A DNA stretch of 64,000 nt, from contig NZ_JACIDZ010000003.1 in NCBI RefSeq assembly GCF_014196625.1, forward strand, positions 62,001 to 126,000, written 5' to 3'. Shown piece by piece: positions 34,990 to 43,145 of the stretch. The DNA is from Martelella radicis (GTDB taxonomy: Bacteria; Pseudomonadota; Alphaproteobacteria; Rhizobiales; Rhizobiaceae). The position numbers and the translations under genes were made by a program. How positions within the stretch are numbered: the stretch's first letter is position 1; every line of letters begins with the position of its first letter. A model generated the notes under the pieces. That model saw nothing but the letters and a program-made list of their open reading frames with translations, did no database searches and was not told where the DNA came from.

Positions 34990-36639
34990 ATGACCGGCGA
35001 GAAAAGCGAAAACGGCGCATGGTGGCGCGGCGGCGTCATCTACCAGATCTATCCGCGCTCGTTCCAGGACACGACCGGTGACGGGATCGGCGACCTGCCG
35101 GGCATCACCCGCCGGCTTGCCTATGTCGCCGAGCTCGGCGTCGACGCGATCTGGCTGTCGCCCTTCTTCAAGTCGCCGATGGCCGACATGGGCTATGATG
35201 TCTCCGACTATCTCGATGTCGATCCGATGTTCGGCACGCTCGATGATTTCCGGGCGCTCGTGGCCGAGGCCCATCGGCTGGGCCTCAAGGTCATCATCGA
35301 CCAGGTGCTTTCCCACACCTCCGACCAGCATGCCTGGTTCAGGGAGAGCCGCAAGAGCAAGGTGAATGACAAGGCCGACTGGTTCGTCTGGGCCGATGCC
35401 AAGCCGGACGGGACCGCACCCAACAACTGGCTGTCGATCTTCGGCGGACCGGCCTGGGAATGGGACGGTACGCGCAAGCAGTACTACATGCACAATTTCC
35501 TGGCGAGCCAGCCGGACCTCAATTTCCACTGCAAGGCCGTCCAGGACGCGCTTCTTGAGACCGTGCGCTTCTGGCTGGACCTCGGCGTTGACGGTTTCCG
35601 TCTCGACACGGTGAACTATTATTTTTGCGACGCGAAACTGCGCGACAATCCGGCGGTCGACGGCGAGCTTGGACCGGCCGGCCTCGATGCGCCCGATGTG
35701 AACCCCTATGGATTCCAGCAGCATATCTACGACAAGACGCGGCCGGAGAATATCGCCTTTCTGCAGCGCTTCCGGGCACTGCTCGATGAGTATGACGATC
35801 GCTCATCGGTGGGAGAAGTAGGCGACGGCGCGCGATCCCTGAAGACTGTCGCTGCCTATACCTCCGGCAATGACAAGCTGCATATGTGCTACACGTTCGA
35901 CTTTCTCGGACCAAATTTCTCGCCCGCGCACATCCGCGATTGCGTGGAGAATTTCTTCGCCACGGTGAAGGATGGCTGGGTGTGCTGGGCATTTTCCAAT
36001 CACGATGTCGACCGCCATGTCTCGCGCTTTGCCAAAACGGAAGCGGAGCGGGAGCCGGTGGCGCGACTCGCCATTTCGCTGCTCGCGAGTTTGCGCGGCT
36101 CCATCTGCCTCTATCAGGGCGAGGAACTGGGGCTGCCCCAGGCCGACATTGCCTTCGAGGATCTGCAGGACCCCTATGGCATCCGATTCTGGCCCTCCTT
36201 CAAGGGGCGAGACGGCTGCCGCACGCCGATGCCGTGGAGCAATGTCGCCCCGCATGCCGGCTTCACCACGGCCGACAAGCCCTGGCTGCCGGTGCCGGCG
36301 GAGCATCTGCCGCTTTCGGTGTTCGAGCAGGCGCCTGAGCCGGACACGGTCTACAACCACTACCGCGCCGTGCTGTCCTTCCGCGCCGAACACGACGTGC
36401 TCTTCGATGGCGACATCGCCTTCATGGACAGCGATGATGACGACGTGCTGATCTTTACCCGTCAGAAGAACGGAAAGACGCTGCTGTTCGTCTATAATTT
36501 CGCCGACACGCCGAAATCCGTGCCGTTGCAAGTCGCGCTCGAGCATGTCGACAGTCTTGACCTGCCGGGCATGACCGGCGTCCTGAATGGCGCCCATGTC
36601 GACCTCGGCGCCTTTGACGGATTTTGCGCCCGCCTCTGA
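34990..36639 (+). CDS. aglA: Alpha-glucosidase, glycoside hydrolase family 13 (AglA-like)
   Basis: A 549-residue cytoplasmic GH13 enzyme that hydrolyses alpha-glucosides such as sucrose, maltose or trehalulose. The four conserved regions are DQVLSHTSDQHAWF (region I, near residue 98), GFRLDTVNYY (region II with the nucleophile Asp near 200), SSVGEVGDG (region III, general acid Glu near 278) and FSNHDVDRHVSR (region IV near 337). It starts WWRGGVIYQIYPRSFQDTTGDGIGDL, typical of rhizobial AglA. AAGGA precedes ATG 34990. An alpha-glucoside transporter usually accompanies aglA but none is in view. It diverges from the PHO-box glycosyltransferase. Confidence 0.93.
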   Translation: MTGEKSENGAWWRGGVIYQIYPRSFQDTTGDGIGDLPGITRRLAYVAELGVDAIWLSPFFKSPMADMGYDVSDYLDVDPMFGTLDDFRALVAEAHRLGLKVIIDQVLSHTSDQHAWFRESRKSKVNDKADWFVWADAKPDGTAPNNWLSIFGGPAWEWDGTRKQYYMHNFLASQPDLNFHCKAVQDALLETVRFWLDLGVDGFRLDTVNYYFCDAKLRDNPAVDGELGPAGLDAPDVNPYGFQQHIYDKTRPENIAFLQRFRALLDEYDDRSSVGEVGDGARSLKTVAAYTSGNDKLHMCYTFDFLGPNFSPAHIRDCVENFFATVKDGWVCWAFSNHDVDRHVSRFAKTEAEREPVARLAISLLASLRGSICLYQGEELGLPQADIAFEDLQDPYGIRFWPSFKGRDGCRTPMPWSNVAPHAGFTTADKPWLPVPAEHLPLSVFEQAPEPDTVYNHYRAVLSFRAEHDVLFDGDIAFMDSDDDDVLIFTRQKNGKTLLFVYNFADTPKSVPLQVALEHVDSLDLPGMTGVLNGAHVDLGAFDGFCARL

Positions 36640-36646
36640 GAGGGCC

Positions 36647-36680
36647 GGCCGGACGCAGCACGTGGCGGCGTCCGGCCTTT
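36647..36680. terminator. Terminator hairpin between convergent aglA and aqpZ
   Basis: GGCCGGACGC (36647-36656) pairs perfectly with GCGTCCGGCC (36668-36677) around an 11-base loop and is followed by TTTC on the plus strand. It starts seven bases after the alpha-glucosidase stop and ends just before the aqpZ stop, so it probably serves aglA and may block read-through from both sides. Confidence 0.7.
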
Positions 36681-36683
36681 CAA

Positions 36684-37340
36684 TCAGTCTTCAAGCAGCT
36701 TGAAGCGGAAGAAGAGGGCGCCGAGCAGGCCGCCGGCCAGCGGGGCGACGATGAACAGCCAGAGCTGGGAAAGGGCCTGGCCTCCGGCGAGCAGGGCAGG
36801 GCCGAAGCTTCGCGCAGGATTGACAGAGACGCCAGTGACCTGAATGCCGACGAGGTGGATCGCCGTCAGGGTCAGGCCGATGGCGAGCCCGGCAAAGCCG
36901 GCGGCTGCGGCCTTGCCCGTCGAGCCGAGAATGACGACGACGAATATCGCGGTGAAGACCACTTCGAAGATGAGGGCGGCAGGCAGGGCATATTCTCCGA
37001 GATAGCCCGGACCCCAGCCATTCTGACCCAGATTTGCGGTCGAGCCGGCGATGACGGCGAGGATGGCTGCGCCTGCGAGCGCGCCTGCAAACTGGGCGAT
37101 CCAGTACCGGATCATTTCGCCAGCCGACATGCGACCGCTGATGAATACGCCGAGACTGACGGCCGGATTGACATGACAGCCGGAGACCGGGCCGATGCCG
37201 TAGGCCATGGCGACGATCGCGAGGCCAAAGGCAAACGCAATTCCCGTCTGGCCGATAGAATCGCCCCCGAGCACTGCTGCGCCGCAGCCGAAAAGAACCA
37301 GAACTGCCGTTCCGACAAATTCCGCTACCAATTTTTTCAT
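36684..37340 (-). CDS. aqpZ: Aquaporin Z
   Basis: A 218-residue water channel of the MIP family with six membrane helices. The two half-helix NPA boxes are GCHVNPAVSLGVF near residue 54-66 and GVSVNPARSFGPALL near 174-188; the selectivity-filter residues appear typical for water channels (His in AIHLVGIQVTG before the second NPA and Arg right after NPA), arguing for AqpZ over GlpF. The start KKLVAEFVGTAVLVLFGCG is standard for AqpZ. Confidence 0.95.
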   Translation of the reverse strand: MKKLVAEFVGTAVLVLFGCGAAVLGGDSIGQTGIAFAFGLAIVAMAYGIGPVSGCHVNPAVSLGVFISGRMSAGEMIRYWIAQFAGALAGAAILAVIAGSTANLGQNGWGPGYLGEYALPAALIFEVVFTAIFVVVILGSTGKAAAAGFAGLAIGLTLTAIHLVGIQVTGVSVNPARSFGPALLAGGQALSQLWLFIVAPLAGGLLGALFFRFKLLED

Positions 37341-37531
37341 CTGGAGATCCCTGAAAACGGCGGCGCGCTCAGGTGTCCGGCGGGCCGACCGAAGTTTGCT
37401 ACGATTGGTTGAGCGACCCGATTTTTCTCGACCTATGCAGCATTGTCAGGATTTCGGCAATGGGAATCTTTCGACGTCGATATTTCCTGGAGTGGGCTGT
37501 GGATAATGCACGGTATCCGTGCCCGTTTTCC

Positions 37532-38404
37532 CTACGCCTCTATTTCAACCGACCACGAGAAGCGCGCGCTTTCTCCCGCCTGGAGAACCTTGGTAAAGGG
37601 TCGCGCCTCAAGGGCTGCGCCCTTGCCGTTGGCCGCGGCCATGCCGTGCCAGGGCTCGACGCAGATATAGGGCGCGCCGGGCTTGGTCCAGAGTGCCAGG
37701 TTGGGAAGGCCCTCAAAGGCAAAATGGAGCGTGGGTCCGTCTTCGGCGCTGTAGGTCAGACGGTCGCCCGCGCCTTCCGGGAAGATCATCGCGTCGTCCT
37801 CGAAATAATCATGGTCGAGCGCCAGGATGCCCTCGGAGAAGGGCGAGGGCAGAGGGGCCAGGTCCAGAAGTCCGCCGCGCAGCCGGATCATCGCCGGTTC
37901 GTTGCGGTTCGCCAACGAGATGTGGTGGACGTGGCCCTTGACCATGCCGGGCATGGGCCAGCAGAAGGCGGGGTGGAAGCCGAAGCCGAAGGGCATCGGT
38001 CGGTCATTCCTGTTCTCGACCGTCGCCGAAACGGTGAGCGTCTTTCCTTCCAGCGCATGCTCGATCGCAAGGCGGAAGGCGAAAGGGTAGGACTTTCGTG
38101 TTTCATGCGTGTCGGTCAGAACGAAACGGCAGAGCGCCGCCCTCTGCTCTTCGAGCGTGAACAGGCTCTTCCGGGCGAAGCCGTGCTGTTTCATGGCGAA
38201 GGTCTTGCCATCGATTTCCACTCGATCGTCAGGCGCCTTGCCGACGATCGGAAACAGGATCGGCGCGCGTCCGGTCCAGAATTCCGGGTCGCCGTTCCAC
38301 AGCCAGTCCTTTCCGTCGGAAGTCTTCAGCGATTGCGTCTCGGCACCGAGCGGCGAGACGGTGACGGCAAGGGCTTCGTTGGCGATGCGGATGGCGTCGG
38401 TCAT
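37532..38404 (-). CDS. Aldose 1-epimerase family protein (LacX-like)
   Basis: A 290-residue galactose-mutarotase-like protein, expected to interconvert anomers of a free or phosphorylated sugar. Features: ETQSLKTSDGKDWLWNGDPEFW near residue 21-42, PILFPIVGKAPDD near 48, KQHGFARKSLF near 72 with a conserved His, GFGFHPAFCWPMPG near 138-151 with the catalytic His region, and YICVEPWHGMA near 250 with the catalytic Glu. This combination fits the LacX subgroup rather than GalM. The gap 37341-37531 upstream of aqpZ holds no visible gene. Confidence 0.87.
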   Translation of the reverse strand: MTDAIRIANEALAVTVSPLGAETQSLKTSDGKDWLWNGDPEFWTGRAPILFPIVGKAPDDRVEIDGKTFAMKQHGFARKSLFTLEEQRAALCRFVLTDTHETRKSYPFAFRLAIEHALEGKTLTVSATVENRNDRPMPFGFGFHPAFCWPMPGMVKGHVHHISLANRNEPAMIRLRGGLLDLAPLPSPFSEGILALDHDYFEDDAMIFPEGAGDRLTYSAEDGPTLHFAFEGLPNLALWTKPGAPYICVEPWHGMAAANGKGAALEARPFTKVLQAGESARFSWSVEIEA

Positions 38405-38444
38405 GATCGGGCTCCCATGGATCTGCGTCTCGGGTCAGTTGCGC

Positions 38445-39767
38445 TCAGATATTGCTCATCAACACCTTGCGCAGCTTGTCGAACAATTCGTCGATCTCGG
38501 CCTTGGAGATGATCAGCGGCGGCGACAGGGCGATGATGTCGCCGGTGGTGCGGATCAGAAGACCGTCCTCATAGGCCTTCAGGAAGGCGGAGAAGGCGCG
38601 CTTGGTCGGCTCGCCGGCGATCGGCTCCAGCTCGATTGCGCCGATCAGACCGAGATTGCGGATATCGATGACGTGCGGGCAGTCCTTCAGGCTGTGAAGC
38701 TGCTCTTCCCAATAGGGCGAAAGCTCCTTTGCCCGGGTCAGCAGCCCTTCGTCCTGATAGGTTTCAAGCGTGGCGAGGCCGGCGGCGGACGCGATCGGGT
38801 TGCCCGAATAGGTATAGCCGTGCATGAACTCGATCATGTGCTCCGGGCCATTCATGAAGGCGTCGTGGATCTCGTCCTTGACGAAAACCGCGCCCATCGG
38901 GATGACGCCGTTGGTCAGGCCCTTGGCCGTGGTCATGATGTCCGGCGTCACGCCGAAATACTCGGCGGCAAACGGCGCGCCGATGCGCCCGAAACCGGTG
39001 ATCACCTCATCGAAGATCAGCAGGATGCCGTGCTTGTCGCAGATTTCGCGCAGCCGCTGCAGATAGCCCTTCGGCGGAATGAGGACGCCGGTGGAGCCGG
39101 CCACGGGCTCGACGATCACGGCGGCGACGGTGGAAGGATCATGCAGCGCGACGATCCGCTCCAGTGTGTCGGCGAGATCGGCGCCGTGATCGGGCTGGCC
39201 CTTGGTGAAGGCGTTCTTTTCCGGCAGGTGCGTATGGGGAATGTGGTCGACGCCGGTCAGAAGCGTGCCGAACATCTTGCGGTTCGAGACGATGCCGCCA
39301 ACGGAGGTGCCGCCGAAATTGATGCCGTGATAGGCGCGCTCGCGGCCGATCAGGCGGAAGCGCTCGCCCTGTCCGTTCGCGCGGTGATAGGCAAGCGCGA
39401 TCTTCAGCGCGGTATCAACGGATTCGGAGCCGGAATTGGTGTAGAAGACATGGCCCATGCCTTCAGGCGCCAGATCGACCAGACGGTTGGCCAGTTCGAA
39501 GGCCTTTGGATGGCCGAGCTGGAAGGCCGGCGCATAGTCGAGCTCGCCCGCCTGGGCGCGGATCGCCTCGGTGATCTTCGGGCGGCAATGGCCGGCATTG
39601 ACGCACCACAGCCCGGCCGTGCCGTCTAGCACCGTGCGGCCGTCGACGGTCTTGTAATACATGTCCTTGGCCGAGGCGAACATGCGTGGCGCCTTCTTGA
39701 ACTGCCGGTTCGCGGTAAACGGCATCCAGAAGGCTTCGAGATTGTTGGGGGCGACGCGGTCGGACAT
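38445..39767 (-). CDS. Class III aminotransferase, omega-amino acid:pyruvate type
   Basis: A 440-residue PLP-dependent aminotransferase similar to beta-alanine/omega-amino acid:pyruvate transaminases. It begins NNLEAFWMPFTANRQFKKAPRM, has TNSGSESVDTALKIA near residue 110-124 for PLP phosphate binding, FDEVITGFGRIG near 255-266 with the PLP Asp, TTAKGLTNGVIPMGA near 283 with the Schiff-base Lys, and HGYTYSGNPIASAAGLATLE near 320. The substrate may be beta-alanine, GABA, taurine or another omega-amino acid. The open frame extends to 39836; ATG 39767 was chosen because GGAG lies eight bases upstream and family members start there. Confidence 0.88.
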   Translation of the reverse strand: MSDRVAPNNLEAFWMPFTANRQFKKAPRMFASAKDMYYKTVDGRTVLDGTAGLWCVNAGHCRPKITEAIRAQAGELDYAPAFQLGHPKAFELANRLVDLAPEGMGHVFYTNSGSESVDTALKIALAYHRANGQGERFRLIGRERAYHGINFGGTSVGGIVSNRKMFGTLLTGVDHIPHTHLPEKNAFTKGQPDHGADLADTLERIVALHDPSTVAAVIVEPVAGSTGVLIPPKGYLQRLREICDKHGILLIFDEVITGFGRIGAPFAAEYFGVTPDIMTTAKGLTNGVIPMGAVFVKDEIHDAFMNGPEHMIEFMHGYTYSGNPIASAAGLATLETYQDEGLLTRAKELSPYWEEQLHSLKDCPHVIDIRNLGLIGAIELEPIAGEPTKRAFSAFLKAYEDGLLIRTTGDIIALSPPLIISKAEIDELFDKLRKVLMSNI

Positions 39768-39805
39768 AAGCTGCTCCACAGAAGAAAGCGACCCGTTTGC
39801 CGGGT

Positions 39806-39848
39806 CATGCTTTTTTGGAATTATACGGAGGAGCACGTTATCAGCGGA
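39806..39848 (-). promoter_or_regulatory. Likely promoter of the omega-aminotransferase gene
   Basis: A perfect -10 hexamer TATAAT lies on the minus strand at 39825-39820, about 53 bases upstream of the ATG at 39767. No good -35 sits at 16-18 bases, so an activator may be needed. The expected leader contains a GACCCG/CGGGTC hairpin (39790-39806). The rest of the 39768-40059 gap shows no gene. Confidence 0.35.
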
Positions 39849-40059
39849 TGGAGCGCCGTCAAGCTGGAAGGCGGGAGGGTATCAGGCATGCACCAGAACT
39901 GCCTCGCAGATGCCGAGACATTCTGCCCCAGACGCGGAAACCCGCCAGAGGTTCCCGCTGCGATCCTGATGCATCGGATCGTTAAAGGACCCGACGGGCG
40001 CCCATCTGGCCGCGCCGTCTTGGTTGTGGTCGGTCCGGCGAATGGGTCGGAGCCGGAGC

Positions 40060-40380
40060 TTACCCGGCAAGCGTGTCGCGCCAGCCCGAGCGGTCGTAGA
40101 TGTCATCAAGCGTGTCGAGGAGCTTTTTCACCGGTTCCGCGTGGGTGCTGTAGAAAATCGTCTGCGCTTCACGGCGCGTCTCGACCAGATTCTGTGCACG
40201 CAACTTTGAGAGGTGCTGAGATAGTGCCGATTGACTCAATCCTACCCTGTTGGCGAGTGCGCCGACCGGCATCTCGCTTTCGATCAGAACGCAGAGAATC
40301 TGGAGGCGTTTGGGATTGGCCATGGCCGAGAGAAGGCCTGCTGCTACAGCGGTTTTGTCCGATTGTGTGTTTGTTGTCAC
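40060..40380 (-). CDS. nolR: ArsR/SmtB family transcriptional regulator, NolR-like
   Basis: A 106-residue winged-helix repressor. The central block LSAMANPKRLQILCVLIESEM, then VGALANRVGLSQSALSQHLSKLRAQNLVETRREAQTIFYS (recognition helix at about residues 48-62), is very close to what I recall of NolR, the global repressor of nodulation and quorum genes in Sinorhizobium and Rhizobium. The C-terminal part is shorter than classical NolR. No metal-binding Cys pair typical of metal sensors is present. An 18-bp inverted repeat lies 53 bases upstream of its ATG, consistent with autoregulation. Orthology is inferred from memory and should be confirmed by alignment. Confidence 0.82.
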   Translation of the reverse strand: MTTNTQSDKTAVAAGLLSAMANPKRLQILCVLIESEMPVGALANRVGLSQSALSQHLSKLRAQNLVETRREAQTIFYSTHAEPVKKLLDTLDDIYDRSGWRDTLAG

Positions 40381-40432
40381 GGTGGTGTTTCCTTTGCTGG
40401 ACAGCGACGCTACATACGTTTCTTATCGAGAA

Positions 40433-40450
40433 ATAACTTACACAAGTTAT
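40433..40450. promoter_or_regulatory. 18-bp inverted repeat, candidate operator of the NolR-like regulator
   Basis: ATAACTT (40433-40439) and AAGTTAT (40444-40450) form a perfect 7-base inverted repeat with a 4-base spacer (ACAC). It sits in AT-rich DNA between the regulator start and the hugZ stop. The ATA...TAT symmetry is typical of ArsR-family operators. Confidence 0.55.
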
Positions 40451-40452
40451 AA

Positions 40453-41181
40453 TTAAAAAGTAATCTTAAATTTTGGGTATTTTCCGACCAGTTCGTGGAA
40501 AAAAGAAAGCAATTCATCGTTATTAGTTGCTACTTTTTCAAAGTCGTGGCGGAAGATTTCTTGACCGTTCCGGACATATATACCTTCAGGATCGATGTCT
40601 ATTAAAGCAAGTCCTTGTATTTGAACTTGAGACAATATGCTTTCGGCATGTTTTTTTACGAAAGGAAGGTCGAGCCACTGATAGCCCGACAGAGCGTCGG
40701 GGCGGACGATGTCGTCCTTATCGAGTGCATAGGCCCTGCCGAAACCACCATTGAGATTGGCCGAGACCGGTTCCAGCCGGAAGAGGTTGAAATCCGGAAA
40801 ATCAATGTAGGTCTTGGCTTTTTTGTGGCGGCTGAGGAAACGTTCACGCAACCGTGAATGGTGTTCGCCTTCGCGCGAAAGCAAATGCGCATGGCAGCGC
40901 GTGGTCAGGCGCGGATGGGCCAGCGGATCTCCCTTGGCCGGCTCTCCCGTCAGGATCGAGACGCGGCTATCGGCCTCGATGGCGCGTGTGTGGACGGAAA
41001 GCCTCGAGATCAGGATTGCCGGGGCGCCGTCGATATCGGTCGCAAGCAGCACGCGGCTGGCCAGTGGAAAGCCGGTCTCCGGTTCGTTAACGGCAAGCGC
41101 GGCAAAGGGCGCTTCGCGAATGAGTTTTCGCGCCAGCGCTCTTGCCGCCTCATCGGTTTCGCGCAGGACATTTTCTTTCAT
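40453..41181 (-). CDS. HugZ family haem utilisation / pyridoxamine-phosphate-oxidase-like protein
   Basis: A 242-residue split-barrel protein of the HugZ type: an N-terminal PNPOx-like flavin or haem-binding barrel (FAALAVNEPETGFPLASRVLLATD near residue 25-48, RVSILTGEPAKGDPLAHPRLT near 73-93, PDFNLFRLEPVSANLNGGFGRA near 130-150) and a C-terminal DUF2470-like domain ending with a DPEGIYVRNGQEIFRHDF segment. Such proteins bind or degrade haem or serve as haem oxygenase-like enzymes. ATG 41181 overlaps the stop of the choV-like gene (ATGA), so both are co-translated, an odd pairing. The 3' third is noticeably AT-rich. Confidence 0.75.
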   Translation of the reverse strand: MKENVLRETDEAARALARKLIREAPFAALAVNEPETGFPLASRVLLATDIDGAPAILISRLSVHTRAIEADSRVSILTGEPAKGDPLAHPRLTTRCHAHLLSREGEHHSRLRERFLSRHKKAKTYIDFPDFNLFRLEPVSANLNGGFGRAYALDKDDIVRPDALSGYQWLDLPFVKKHAESILSQVQIQGLALIDIDPEGIYVRNGQEIFRHDFEKVATNNDELLSFFHELVGKYPKFKITF

Positions 41182-42245
41182 CGATTGCTCTCCTGAGGTT
41201 CGGGCGAGCGGGAAGTGGCCAGACGGGCCATCAGGTCCTGCTCGGTGATCGTTCCGGCGATCCGCCCGCGGTCGATGACGCCGATCGTGCCCGGGCGTTC
41301 GGCGAGGGCGCGCAGCAGCGCCGCTGCGTTGGTTTCCGGCTTTACCGTCGCCGAAATGGGTGCTGAGAGCTGGGCGCGGTCGGTTACAGGCCGCATGATG
41401 TCGGCGGCAGTCAGAAAGGCAAAGCGGTTTGCGTGCGCGACGAAGTCGGCGACATAGTCTGTGGCCGGGTGGTTGACGATCTCGCGCGCCGTGCCGGTCT
41501 GGATAAGCTTTCCCGCCTGCATGATGGCGATACGGTTTCCGAGCTTGATAGCCTCGTCCAGATCATGGCTGACGAACACTATGGTTTTCCTGAGCCGTCG
41601 CTGCAGCGACAGCAACTCATCCTGAAGGTGGGCCCGGATGAGAGGGTCGAGCGCCGAGAACGGCTCGTCCATGAGCAGAACCGGCGCGCCCGTGGCGAAG
41701 GCGCGCGCGAGGCCGACCCGCTGCTGCATGCCGCCGGAAAGGGTATGGACGGGCTGACCGGCCCAGTCGGAAAGGCCGACAAGCTCCAGTTGCTCTTCGA
41801 TCCGATCGCGCCTTTCCCTCTTCGTCACGCCCGCAAGTTCGAGCCCGAAGCCGACATTTTCCGCCACGCTGCGCCATGGCAGCAAGGCGAATTGCTGAAA
41901 GACCATCGACACCGAACGGTTCCTGAGCGTGCGAAGGGCGCGGCTGCCATCGGTGTAAGGGTTGATCGCGCCCCTTTCGGTATGAACAACCACATTGCCG
42001 CGCGTGACCGGCGCCAGGCCGTTGACCGCACGCAGCAGGGTAGATTTTCCGGAACCCGAAAGCCCCATCAACACGACGATTTCACCTTCGTTGACTGAAA
42101 GTGACGCATCGCTGACGCCGACCAGGTTGCCGGTCTTCTTCAATATGTCGTCGCGGGAAAGGCCGGCGTCAATCAATGGCAGCGTGCGTTCGGGGCGCTT
42201 GCCGAAAACGATGTCGATATTGCGGAGCTCGAGGGCCTTGTTCAT
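41178..42245 (-). CDS. Choline/glycine-betaine-type ABC transporter ATPase (ChoV/ProV family), orphan
   Basis: A 355-residue ATPase of the quaternary-amine uptake class. It opens ALELRNIDIVFGKRPERTLPLIDAG like ChoV, then Walker A GLSGSGKST near residue 58-66, FQQFALLPWRSVAENVGFGLEL with the Q loop near 110, signature LSGGMQQRVGLARAFA near 160, Walker B VLLMDEPFSALDP near 181, and the H-loop in VFVSHDLDEAIKLG near 215. The C-terminal 90 residues form a partial CBS-type region (TAADIMRPVTDRAQL, TIGVIDRGRIAGTITEQDL). No permease (choW) or binding protein (choX) is adjacent: downstream is hugZ, upstream the divergent tdk. ATG 42245 was preferred to distant upstream starts. Confidence 0.87.
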   Translation of the reverse strand: MNKALELRNIDIVFGKRPERTLPLIDAGLSRDDILKKTGNLVGVSDASLSVNEGEIVVLMGLSGSGKSTLLRAVNGLAPVTRGNVVVHTERGAINPYTDGSRALRTLRNRSVSMVFQQFALLPWRSVAENVGFGLELAGVTKRERRDRIEEQLELVGLSDWAGQPVHTLSGGMQQRVGLARAFATGAPVLLMDEPFSALDPLIRAHLQDELLSLQRRLRKTIVFVSHDLDEAIKLGNRIAIMQAGKLIQTGTAREIVNHPATDYVADFVAHANRFAFLTAADIMRPVTDRAQLSAPISATVKPETNAAALLRALAERPGTIGVIDRGRIAGTITEQDLMARLATSRSPEPQESNR

Positions 42246-42465
42246 GGATAAAGACTTTCGAAGCGGATGACGAAGAAGCGGGCAATGCGGCGCCCGGCCG
42301 CGATCTCTTCCACAAACCGGCCTTTGCGACAAGGGTACGCTGCTGGTGGGAAGCGGATCGCCGCTCCCTGCGGTCGTCTGATCTATCTTTCCTGTGATTT
42401 GGTTTTTTTTGCACTTTATTATCGCCCGTCCTTTTCGGCAAAAGGAAGCCGGAAGGATCGGGAAC

Positions 42466-43047
42466 ATGGCCAAGCTTCACTTTTATTACGCCACGATGAA
42501 TGCGGGGAAATCCACCCTGCTTCTGCAGGCCGCCTATAATTACCGCGAGCGCGGCATGCATGCGGTTATCCTGCTTGCCGAACTCGATGACAGGGCCGGC
42601 AGGGGCATTGTCTCGTCGCGCATTGGCCTGACTGCCGACGCGGTGACATTCGGCCCCGAAACCGATCTCTTCGAACTCGCGGGGCGGCTGAACAACGAAC
42701 AGAAGATCGACTGCCTGTTTGTCGATGAGACGAATTTCGCCACGTCCGACCACGTCTGGCAACTGGCCCGTATCGTCGATGAGCTCGGCCTGCCGGTCAT
42801 GGCTTACGGCTTGCGCTCTGATTTTCGCGGTGAACTGTTCCCGGCCTCCAGAGAGCTTTTCGTGCTGGCCGACGAGATTCGGGAGGTGCGCACGATCTGT
42901 CATTGCGGCCGCAAGGCGACCATGGTCGTGCGCCTGGATGGCGAGGGCAATGTGCTGCTGGACGGCCCTCAGATCGAGGTGGGCGGCAATGAGCGCTATG
43001 TCTCGTTCTGCCGCAAGCACTGGAAAGACAAGACCGGGCGAAAGTGA
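42466..43047 (+). CDS. tdk: Thymidine kinase
   Basis: A 193-residue type II thymidine kinase phosphorylating thymidine in the salvage pathway. It begins KLHFYYATMNAGKSTLLLQAA with the Walker A loop at residues 8-16, has CLFVDETNFATSDHVWQLARI near 83-103 with the Walker B Asp-Glu, AYGLRSDFRGELFPAS near 113 (lasso), and zinc-binding Cys pairs CHCGRKA near 145 and SFCRKHW near the end. The open frame extends to 42394; ATG 42466 fits the family start. Confidence 0.95.
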   Translation: MAKLHFYYATMNAGKSTLLLQAAYNYRERGMHAVILLAELDDRAGRGIVSSRIGLTADAVTFGPETDLFELAGRLNNEQKIDCLFVDETNFATSDHVWQLARIVDELGLPVMAYGLRSDFRGELFPASRELFVLADEIREVRTICHCGRKATMVVRLDGEGNVLLDGPQIEVGGNERYVSFCRKHWKDKTGRK

Positions 43048-43145
43048 CGCGCCTTTGCTCCCGCTGCCAATCCGGGGCGTCGTTGCGGCGCGGCCACCGA
43101 TTGGAGATCAGCAGGCCTGTGACCGCCATCCGCGTTCGCGTTGCT

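Noticed and set aside
39790-39820. GACCCG/CGGGTC hairpin followed by TTTTTT as a plus-strand terminator
   Set aside because: No plus-strand gene ends upstream; more likely part of the leader of the minus-strand aminotransferase gene.
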